From: CAZKRL01 sp964555295
GTDB taxonomy: Bacteria; Bacteroidota; Bacteroidia; Flavobacteriales_D; Sanyastnellaceae
Reading direction: 5' to 3'
Assembly: GCA_964555295.1 (NCBI GenBank)
Contig: CAZKRL010000002.1
Span: 59,529-123,528, forward strand
DNA: 64,000 nucleotides
The notes beneath the pieces are model-generated. The model saw nothing but the letters and a program-made list of their open reading frames with translations, searched no databases and was not told the DNA's origin. The position numbers and the translations under genes were made by a program. Every line of letters begins with the position of its first letter. Position 1 is the stretch's first letter. This document shows positions 57,398 through 64,000 of the stretch, piece after piece.

Positions 57398-58936
57398 CTA
57401 CCCGCCCCACGCCTCTCTATCCAAATTTCTATATTGGATGGCCTCGGCAATATGCTCAGGCATAATGTTATTTCGATCGTCTAAATCCGCAATGGTTCGC
57501 GCAACCTTGAGCACTCGATTGTATGCTCTAGCCGATAGTTTGAGTCTTTGCATTGCGCTCTGTAATATGGTCTTACCTGTAGAATCCAGCACACAATATT
57601 GTTGAAGCATTTTACTGTCCATTTGTGCGTTGGAGTGCATAAGCCGCTGTTCTGAAAATCTGACTTTCTGAATCTCCCTTGCTTTTTGTACCCTCTTTCT
57701 AATTTGCTCACTGCTTTCGGCGGGAGCGTTATTATGTAGATTTTCAAAGCTAACAGGTGTAACCTCAAGCTGAATATCAATTCTGTCTAACAACGGGCCG
57801 CTTACTTTGTTGAGATATTTTTGAACCACTCCAGGACCACAAGAGCAAGATTTTTGTGGGTGGTTGAAATACCCACACGGACAAGGATTCATGCTTGCAA
57901 CGAGCATAAAACTGGCAGGAAACTCTACTGAGAATCGACTTCGGGAAATGGTAACACATCTTTCTTCAAGTGGTTGTCGCATTACCTCTAAAACTGTTCT
58001 TTTGAACTCTGGCAGTTCATCCAAGAATAAAACGCCGTGATGGGCCAGCGAAATTTCTCCTGGTTGCGGAAAACTTCCCCCTCCTACGAGCGCCACATCA
58101 CTGATGGTATGATGTGGATCGCGAAAGGGTCTTTGTTGCACGAGTGATTTGCCTTTTGAAAGCTTACCCGCAACACTATGAATTTTTGTAGTCTCAAGCG
58201 CCTCTTCAAGTGTAAGTGGGGGTAGAATGCTGGGGAGTCTTTTGGCAAGCATGGTTTTCCCTGCTCCGGGAGGGCCGATTAATATAATGTTATGTCCGCC
58301 TGCAGCCGCAATTTCAAAGGCGCGTTTCACGCTTTCTTGACCTTTCACATCTGCGAAATCGGTATTAAATGAAGCGCTTCCGTTAGCAGGTGGGGAGAAA
58401 GTTAATGTTGGCATAGGGCTTATTTTAGTTGAGCCCTCGAGGATTGATACGACGTCAGAAATGCAGCCAACTCCGTATACATCGATACCGGCCACTACCG
58501 CGGCTTCCTCCGCATTCAGTGTGGGAACAATAATGCCTTGAAATCCCTCCTTCAGAGCTTGAAGAGCCATTGCCAGAGAACCTCTTACGGGCCTTATACT
58601 CCCGTCAAGGGATAGCTCACCCATGATGATAAACTTGTCGATTTTCTCTGCACTGAGCTGCTCGCTAGCTGCCAGAATTCCAATCGCAACAGGCAGATCG
58701 TAGGCCGTCCCTTCTTTACGGATATCAGCGGGCGCCATGTTGATGGTGATGCTCCTCACGGGTAATTTATACCCGCAGTTGGTTATCGCAGCACGAACCC
58801 TTTGAAGGGATTCTTTTACCGCAGAATCAGGTAATCCTACCATGGTGGTGAGAACTCCCTGATCCATGTTTACCTCAATGGTAATAGTAGTGGCACCAAC
58901 GCCGAAAACGGCGCTGCCAAAAGTTTTTGCAAGCAT
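57398..58936 (-). CDS. comM: YifB/ComM-family Mg-chelatase-like AAA+ ATPase
   Basis: 512-residue ATPase. N-terminal Lon-S5-like domain, then AAA+ with Walker A IGPPGAGKTMLAKRLPSIL and Walker B GVLFLDELPEF, and a cysteine cluster MNPCPCGYFNHPQKSCSCGP typical of ComM. ComM is a branch-migration helicase for natural transformation in several bacteria; whether this species is competent is not shown. Twelve bases after gmhA on the same strand. Confidence 0.93.
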   Translation of the reverse strand: MLAKTFGSAVFGVGATTITIEVNMDQGVLTTMVGLPDSAVKESLQRVRAAITNCGYKLPVRSITINMAPADIRKEGTAYDLPVAIGILAASEQLSAEKIDKFIIMGELSLDGSIRPVRGSLAMALQALKEGFQGIIVPTLNAEEAAVVAGIDVYGVGCISDVVSILEGSTKISPMPTLTFSPPANGSASFNTDFADVKGQESVKRAFEIAAAGGHNIILIGPPGAGKTMLAKRLPSILPPLTLEEALETTKIHSVAGKLSKGKSLVQQRPFRDPHHTISDVALVGGGSFPQPGEISLAHHGVLFLDELPEFKRTVLEVMRQPLEERCVTISRSRFSVEFPASFMLVASMNPCPCGYFNHPQKSCSCGPGVVQKYLNKVSGPLLDRIDIQLEVTPVSFENLHNNAPAESSEQIRKRVQKAREIQKVRFSEQRLMHSNAQMDSKMLQQYCVLDSTGKTILQSAMQRLKLSARAYNRVLKVARTIADLDDRNNIMPEHIAEAIQYRNLDREAWGG

Positions 58937-58948
58937 GTAAGTTTTTGT

Positions 58949-59518
58949 TTACAAGTAAGCGCGCTCGATATAATCTATCAGGGCGTGTATTACTTTTATG
59001 TGAATTTCTTGTATTCGGTCGGCATAGCCATGCCACGGCACCCTTACTTCAATGTCGCATAGCGCTGCAAGTTGCCCCCCGTCTTTTCCCGTAAGGCCAA
59101 CTACCTTCATATTCATTTGACGCGCAGTGCGCGCGGCATTCAAAACATTCATTGAATTACCGCTGGTTGAAATCGCTAATAGTACATCCTCCTCACGTCC
59201 TATGGCGCCGATCATTCGAGAAAAAACTTCATTGTAGCCGTAATCATTGCCCACGCAGCTTATGTGTGAAGGGTCGGAGATGGAAATGGCTGAAATCGGT
59301 TTACGATCATCACGGTACCTGCCCGTTAGCTCCTCTGCAAAGTGCATCGCATCGCACATACTGCCGCCATTGCCACAACTAATGATTTTACCTTTTTGAG
59401 ACAAGGCTTCTACCATTAAGCTGCCTGCAATTTCAATTCGCTCTATAAATGAATTATCTGCCAAGAGATTGGTTAACAATCCGTGCGCTTCCAAAAAATG
59501 ATTTCGTGTGGGGTTCAT
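58949..59518 (-). CDS. gmhA: Phosphoheptose isomerase (SIS domain)
   Basis: 189-residue sedoheptulose-7-phosphate isomerase for ADP-heptose synthesis in lipopolysaccharide. SIS fold with SCGNGGSMCDAMHFAEEL, DPSHISCVGNDYGYNEVF and LAISTSGNSMN, and the C-terminal IHIKVIHALIDYIE. Normal length. First gene of a gmhA-comM pair, diverging from the DUF4175 gene. Confidence 0.92.
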   Translation of the reverse strand: MNPTRNHFLEAHGLLTNLLADNSFIERIEIAGSLMVEALSQKGKIISCGNGGSMCDAMHFAEELTGRYRDDRKPISAISISDPSHISCVGNDYGYNEVFSRMIGAIGREEDVLLAISTSGNSMNVLNAARTARQMNMKVVGLTGKDGGQLAALCDIEVRVPWHGYADRIQEIHIKVIHALIDYIERAYL

Positions 59519-59522
59519 ACCA

Positions 59523-59530
59523 CGAAAGTA
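59523..59530 (-). promoter_or_regulatory. Candidate -7 box of gmhA
   Basis: Minus strand TACTTTCG, one base off the consensus, 4 bases before the gmhA ATG. No -33 TTG at the expected distance. Confidence 0.25.
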
Positions 59531-59743
59531 AAATTGAAGTGCCGTTAGACTTGCTTCACAAGGAATAATTCAATCAAACGTCGACAAGAAATAATCGTGC
59601 ATCGCTTATGAATGAAAGGGTATAGAGTAATGCGAAATGGGAATATTTATGTTGGCTAATCGCATGATGTGAGCCCACCATGTCTCTCGATTATAAAGTT
59701 TTTGATTTTGCTAATTTTCGGATTTATGTCAAGATTTGCGCCC

Positions 59744-59751
59744 TACATTCG
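59744..59751 (+). promoter_or_regulatory. Candidate -7 box of the DUF4175 gene
   Basis: TACATTCG, one base off TAnnTTTG, 26 bases before the ATG at 59778 and downstream of the alternative TTG start at 59736. Confidence 0.3.
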
Positions 59752-59777
59752 TCAACTCTCAATTTTACTTAGTATTT

Positions 59778-62700
59778 ATGAGTGTTAGCGGCCAGGAATA
59801 TCAGTTATTGATCCAAAGAATTGATGCCTTTATCAGGAAGTTCTATAAGAACCAAATGGTTAAGGGAAGCATATATGCAGCGGCTGTTATGTTGGCGGGT
59901 TTCATAACTGTGGTTTTGCTTGAACATTTTGGCCGGTTTGATGTGAGTGTCCGAACCCTTCTTTTCTGGGGGTTTCTGAGTTGCTCATTGGCCTTGCTCA
60001 TAAAATGGGTCATTTTGCCAGCGACTCGCATGTATCGGCTTGGGAAAGTGATTTCTCATGAGCAGGCAGCGGTTATTATAGGAAAACATTTTCCACACGT
60101 GTCCGATAAGTTATTGAATACACTTCAATTACACGTGCAGTCGCTATCAATGGCAGATTCAGATTTGATAGAGGCAAGCATTCAGCAGAAACTTACAGAA
60201 ATGAAACCGGTGCCTTTCGTGAATGCAGTAGATATCGGTGAAAATAGAAAGTACGTCAAATGGGTGCTGCCGCCGCTTGCCGTTATTCTCGTGATCCTGT
60301 TTGCCGCACCCAGTGTGCTAACGAAATCTACCGAACGGCTGATTCGCTACAGCGAACATATCGCCGAGGAGGCCCCATTTGTAATGACCGTTACCAATGC
60401 CTCTCTCAAGGTAGAGGAAAACAATGATTTTACTCTTGAAGTTTCTGTGAGCGGAGAAAGCATGCCGGAGAAAATCTATATGCTCATCAATGATCAACCT
60501 TATTTGATGGAACGGATGTCGCCGGTGCTTTTTACCTACACCTTGAGAAAGGTTCGCGAAAATCAAACATTTCACCTGAGAGCAAATGGTTTTTCCTCTG
60601 GTGATTATACTTTGGAAGTACTGCCGTTGCCGCGACTCGTTGATTTTGATGTGGCCCTTAATTATCCGTCGTACCTCGGTATTCCCGATGAAACACGCAG
60701 CAACTCCGGTGATCTTATCGTGCCCGCAGGCACACAAATTTCTTGGTCCTTCTCGTCGATGAACACTCAGTCCATCCTATTCCATTCAGAATTGGGCAAT
60801 GTGGTTCTCGACGCCTCTAGCGGAACCTGCGGTCATTCTGCGGTGGCCAAAAATTCGGTGCAATACACACTCTGTGGAAGCAATGAATTCGTAGACTGCA
60901 AAGACAGCACCACCTACCGCATTGAGGTTATCCCTGATCTTCATCCCCAAATCAATGGAGTGGCCACACGAGACAGTCTCTCGCTTCAGACGATGTACTG
61001 CAAAGGCGCCATCAGGGATGATTATGGTTTCAGCTCATTGAAACTGAAGTATCAGATTGTGAGTGCTGATGGTGAAAGTCCTTGGAACTCGATTCCTATG
61101 CCAATTTCGGGAGGAGTTAATTATGAAGACTTTTTCTATGTATGGGATTTGAATTCGCTGTCACTCAAGCCGGGTGACAAATTGAATTACGTTTTTGAAG
61201 TGTGGGATAATGACGGGTTTAATGGACCCAAGTCAAGTTCAACGCAGGTAATGGAGGTTACTATGCCAACAGAAGAGCAGATGGAAGAAATGATTGCTCA
61301 AAAGAATGATGACATCAAAGATTTGTTGGAAGAAAGCAAAAAGGACGCAGAAGATTTGCAGCGCAAGCTCGACGCAATGAAGAAACAACTGCTTGAGAAA
61401 AATCAATTGAATTGGCAAGATCAGAAAAAACTGGAGGAGTTGATGAAGCAACAAGAAGAGTTGCAAAAGCAAGTTGAGGAGATTCGGCGAAACAATGAAA
61501 ACAAACAAAAACAGGAAAATGAAATCCAGCAAAACTCCGAGGAAATTCTTAAGAAACAAGAGCAATTAGACAAACTGCTCAGCGAAATCATGAACCCTGA
61601 ATTGGAGCAATTGCTCAATGAGCTGAAGCGACTGATGGAGGAGTTGAACAAAGACGAAATTCAGAAGGAGTTGGAGAAGATGGACATGAACAATGAGGAT
61701 ATTGAGAAGGAGCTCGACCGCGCATTGGAGCAATTCAAACAACTCGAGTGGGAACAGAAAATGGAAAAGACCATTGATAAGCTCGAGAAGTTGGCGGAAG
61801 AGCAGGAAAAACTCGCCAATGAGGCGGAGCAGAAAGAAACGAATGCCTCTGATTTAAAGGAGAAGCAAGATTCGCTCAACAAGGAGTTTAACGAACTTTC
61901 AAAGGAACTTGATGAGTTGAAAAAAATGAATGAGGAGTTGGAAACTCCCAATCCAATGAGTCCGACCGAAAATCAGGAAAACGAAATCAAAGAGGAACAG
62001 AAGAATAGTTCTGAAAGTCTGGGGAAAAATAAAAAGTCAGGGGCATCAAAGTCGCAGAAAAAAGCCGCTGAAAAAATGAAGGAAATGGCCGAGCAAATGA
62101 CGATGGAAATTGATTCAGGTTCAGAAGAACAGCAGGAAGAGGACATGGGTGATTTGAGGTCGATTCTCGAAAATATCATTACGCTGAGTTTTGATCAGGA
62201 AAAGCTGATGGCCGACCTTGGGCAAACCAACGCTGGCGATCCGAAATACAATAAACTCGGACAACAACAGCGTAAATTAAAAGATGACGCATCGATGGTT
62301 GAGGACTCTCTTTTCGCCCTGAGCAAGCGCGTTCCTCAAATCAGCGCTGCTGTGAATCGAGAAATCAATCTGATCAACGAAAACATGGCCACCGCGCTAT
62401 CGATGATCCCCGATCGAAGAACAGGAGAGATCGTGGCTTCTCAACAATTGGTGATGACGAGCTTCAACAATCTCGCCCTTATGTTAGACGAGGCCTTGCA
62501 GCAGATGCAGGAACAGCAACAGCAATCTCAATGCAAAAAACCGGGTAGCGGTAAGTGCAATAAGCCCGGAGGCACGGGCAGTAAGCCTAAGCCCAGCGCC
62601 TCTCAATTGAAACAAATGCAGCAAAATCTCGCCAAGCAATTGGAGCAGATGAAGAAGGAAGGCAAAAACAAGGGCGAGAGTAAAAGCAAAGGTCAAGAGG

Positions 62701-63128
62701 GCAGTAAACAGCTCGCAGAAATGGCGGCCAAACAAGCTGCTATTCGAAAGGCGGTGGAAGAAAAGGCGGCTGAATTGAATCAAGACGGTAGCGGCAATGG
62801 TAATGAATTGAAACAAATTGCCAAGGAAATGGAACAATTGCAGAAGGATATCGTTAACAACCAGATTTCTGAAGAGACCTTGCGCAGACAGAAGGATATT
62901 GAAATCCGATTGCTGAAGGCCGAAGAAGCAGAACGAACTAGAGATAGAGAGAATGAACGAAAAAGCAATGAGGGCAAGGAACTACAGCGGAATGCACCAC
63001 CTGAATTACAAGAATTCATGAGACAGAAAGATCAACAAACGGAATTGTTGAAAACCGTTCCGCCACACCTTAAAAAATTCTACAAAGAAAAAGTTACTTC
63101 GTACTTCTATAAATTAGCAACACCTTGA
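59778..63128 (+). CDS. DUF4175 family membrane-anchored coiled-coil protein
   Basis: 1116 residues from ATG 59778. Two N-terminal membrane helices (about residues 30-80), a third near 155-175, a beta-rich periplasmic-like region, then from about residue 495 to 740 a very long Glu/Lys/Gln-rich coiled coil, a conserved block (LRSILENIITLSFDQEKLMADL), and a second Gln/Lys-rich stretch (about 905-1000). This order matches DUF4175 proteins of Bacteroidota and Alphaproteobacteria, whose function is unknown. The stop is 8 bases before the next gene's preferred ATG. Confidence 0.88.
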   Translation: MSVSGQEYQLLIQRIDAFIRKFYKNQMVKGSIYAAAVMLAGFITVVLLEHFGRFDVSVRTLLFWGFLSCSLALLIKWVILPATRMYRLGKVISHEQAAVIIGKHFPHVSDKLLNTLQLHVQSLSMADSDLIEASIQQKLTEMKPVPFVNAVDIGENRKYVKWVLPPLAVILVILFAAPSVLTKSTERLIRYSEHIAEEAPFVMTVTNASLKVEENNDFTLEVSVSGESMPEKIYMLINDQPYLMERMSPVLFTYTLRKVRENQTFHLRANGFSSGDYTLEVLPLPRLVDFDVALNYPSYLGIPDETRSNSGDLIVPAGTQISWSFSSMNTQSILFHSELGNVVLDASSGTCGHSAVAKNSVQYTLCGSNEFVDCKDSTTYRIEVIPDLHPQINGVATRDSLSLQTMYCKGAIRDDYGFSSLKLKYQIVSADGESPWNSIPMPISGGVNYEDFFYVWDLNSLSLKPGDKLNYVFEVWDNDGFNGPKSSSTQVMEVTMPTEEQMEEMIAQKNDDIKDLLEESKKDAEDLQRKLDAMKKQLLEKNQLNWQDQKKLEELMKQQEELQKQVEEIRRNNENKQKQENEIQQNSEEILKKQEQLDKLLSEIMNPELEQLLNELKRLMEELNKDEIQKELEKMDMNNEDIEKELDRALEQFKQLEWEQKMEKTIDKLEKLAEEQEKLANEAEQKETNASDLKEKQDSLNKEFNELSKELDELKKMNEELETPNPMSPTENQENEIKEEQKNSSESLGKNKKSGASKSQKKAAEKMKEMAEQMTMEIDSGSEEQQEEDMGDLRSILENIITLSFDQEKLMADLGQTNAGDPKYNKLGQQQRKLKDDASMVEDSLFALSKRVPQISAAVNREINLINENMATALSMIPDRRTGEIVASQQLVMTSFNNLALMLDEALQQMQEQQQQSQCKKPGSGKCNKPGGTGSKPKPSASQLKQMQQNLAKQLEQMKKEGKNKGESKSKGQEGSKQLAEMAAKQAAIRKAVEEKAAELNQDGSGNGNELKQIAKEMEQLQKDIVNNQISEETLRRQKDIEIRLLKAEEAERTRDRENERKSNEGKELQRNAPPELQEFMRQKDQQTELLKTVPPHLKKFYKEKVTSYFYKLATP

Positions 63129-63136
63129 ACACTTCA

Positions 63137-63559
63137 ATGATGTCAGCAAAAAGAACCATAAAGTTTCCATCGGTTCTGCAAAATATAACAGTCGCAGAAA
63201 AACTGGTGGATGATGTTTGCAATGAGTATCAGGTAACTGAAGAACACTACGGTGGTCTCATCGTTGCCATAACCGAAGCAGTGAGCAATGCCATCGTGCA
63301 TGGCAATCAGATGGACGACCGCAAACAAGTTACCTTGTCTTTTGATATAGTAAATGATACGAGTGCCCGGTTCATGATTGAGGATGAGGGACCAGGTTTC
63401 GATTACGAACATTTGCCCGATCCAACTGCACCCGAAAATATTGAGCGCCCCAATGGCCGTGGTGTATTTTTAATGAAGAAACTTTCTGACAATTGTGTTT
63501 TTACTGAAAATGGCAGCATTGTCACTTTAGATTTCAATATCATCAGCGCTACAGCTTGA
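63137..63559 (+). CDS. RsbW-like anti-sigma/histidine-kinase-type ATP-binding protein
   Basis: 140-residue GHKL-fold ATPase. N-box EAVSNAIVHGNQ, G1 EDEGPGFD, G2 GRGVFLMKKLSD. RsbW/SpoIIAB-like proteins phosphorylate an anti-sigma antagonist or bind a sigma factor; stand-alone members of this type are common in Bacteroidota and may act differently. No partner (STAS protein, PP2C phosphatase) is in the window. ATG 63137 (or 63140) is preferred; the frame opens with TTG at 63125, which overlaps the DUF4175 stop. Confidence 0.85.
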   Translation: MMSAKRTIKFPSVLQNITVAEKLVDDVCNEYQVTEEHYGGLIVAITEAVSNAIVHGNQMDDRKQVTLSFDIVNDTSARFMIEDEGPGFDYEHLPDPTAPENIERPNGRGVFLMKKLSDNCVFTENGSIVTLDFNIISATA

Positions 63560-63669
63560 TCTCAATCACTACTTGCTATCGTTTGGCATTCCTTTTAGGC
63601 AATCTATTAGCTCGAGCCATTAATAACTAGCAGGCCAATCGTTCGGATTAATTTTAGCCCAAAAATTCT

Positions 63670-64000
63670 ATGGCCTATTCCATCGATCCCATAAACTTCA
63701 GCGGCAAACGTGTTCTCATCCGTGCAGATTTGAATGTGCCCATGAATGAGCTACTTGAAGTGACGGATGATAGCCGCATCCGCGCTTCGGTAAAGACCAT
63801 CAGAAAAGTTGTTGATGACGGCGGAATCGCCATAGTGATGTCGCATCTGGGTCGACCTAAAGGAGGACCTGAGAATAAATTTTCGCTGCAACATATTATA
63901 CCAACTCTTGAGAAAGCGGTTGGTAAGTCAGTACATTTTGCATCCGATTGTATCGGTGAAAAACCGATGTCTGTGGTCGATGCAGCAGCTCCCGGAGATG
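63670..64000 (+). CDS. pgk: Phosphoglycerate kinase, N-terminal part
   Basis: The first 110 residues of glycolytic phosphoglycerate kinase before the window ends. Diagnostic motifs are KRVLIRADLNVPM, DDSRIRAS and VMSHLGRPKGG. The rest of the gene lies beyond the edge. The 110-base gap upstream holds no gene. Confidence 0.95.
   Translation, partial: MAYSIDPINFSGKRVLIRADLNVPMNELLEVTDDSRIRASVKTIRKVVDDGGIAIVMSHLGRPKGGPENKFSLQHIIPTLEKAVGKSVHFASDCIGEKPMSVVDAAAPGD

Noticed and set aside
61239..61951. Long antisense reading frames rich in Leu, Ser and Phe within the DUF4175 gene
   Set aside because: They arise from the low-complexity Glu/Lys/Gln codons of the coiled coil on the other strand; no start signal or family pattern.

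Overview
The window is a typical chromosomal stretch of a Bacteroidota bacterium, most likely a marine or aquatic Flavobacteriia/Cryomorphaceae-type organism. The evidence is gene content and signals: type IX secretion (T9SS) sorting tails on secreted proteins, a gliding-motility-type C-terminal domain (CHU_C) protein, a DUF4175 coiled-coil protein, hardly any Shine-Dalgarno sequences, and a recurrent TAnnTTTG/TAnnTTCG box just upstream of start codons, which matches the -7 element of the Bacteroidota primary sigma factor. No rRNA, tRNA or CRISPR array was seen.

Layout. 1-6.7 kb: the end of an Mla-type lipid-transport operon (mlaE', mlaF), converging on the rod-shape operon mreB-mreC-mreD-mrdA-rodA. 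6.7-19.9 kb: housekeeping and secreted functions (superoxide dismutase, a DUF4143 ATPase behind three 37-bp tandem repeats, lepA, a secreted M43 metalloprotease, trhO, a thioredoxin-fold secreted protein, an S9 prolyl oligopeptidase lipoprotein, and an elaA-dinB-O-antigen ligase operon). 19.9-23.9 kb: a compact accessory island of toxin-antitoxin (TA) modules and their ruins, interleaved with three exactly 207-bp copies of a structured repeat. Two of these copies are the 3' ends of internally deleted IS1182-like elements. A higBA operon appears to have been split apart by this island. 24-46.4 kb: ABC-F ATPase, heme farnesyltransferase, a methyltransferase, a minus-strand run (CHU_C protein, ribE, rseP, unknown secreted protein), a large outer-membrane protein, the selenium pair mnmH-selD, a PBP1A with an odd cysteine motif, the scoAB CoA-transferase and msrB. 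46.5-51.4 kb: a five-gene operon that builds a legionaminic-acid-type nonulosonate. 51.5-64 kb: an MFS permease, tsaB with a TolC/HlyD efflux pair and an OmpA-like protein, comM-gmhA, DUF4175 plus an RsbW-like ATPase, and the start of pgk.

How the genes fit together. The Mre/PBP2/RodA set is the elongasome, and PBP1A supplies additional bifunctional peptidoglycan synthesis. The legionaminic operon, gmhA and the O-antigen ligase are consistent with surface glycan assembly. AIM24-mnmH-selD overlap as one transcription unit and make selenophosphate for tRNA 2-selenouridine. The least explained parts are the 37-bp promoter-like repeat array in front of the DUF4143 ATPase and the 207-bp repeat/TA island. 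Start codons in this annotation were often moved downstream of the longest reading frame because a promoter-like box overlaps the upstream alternative start.
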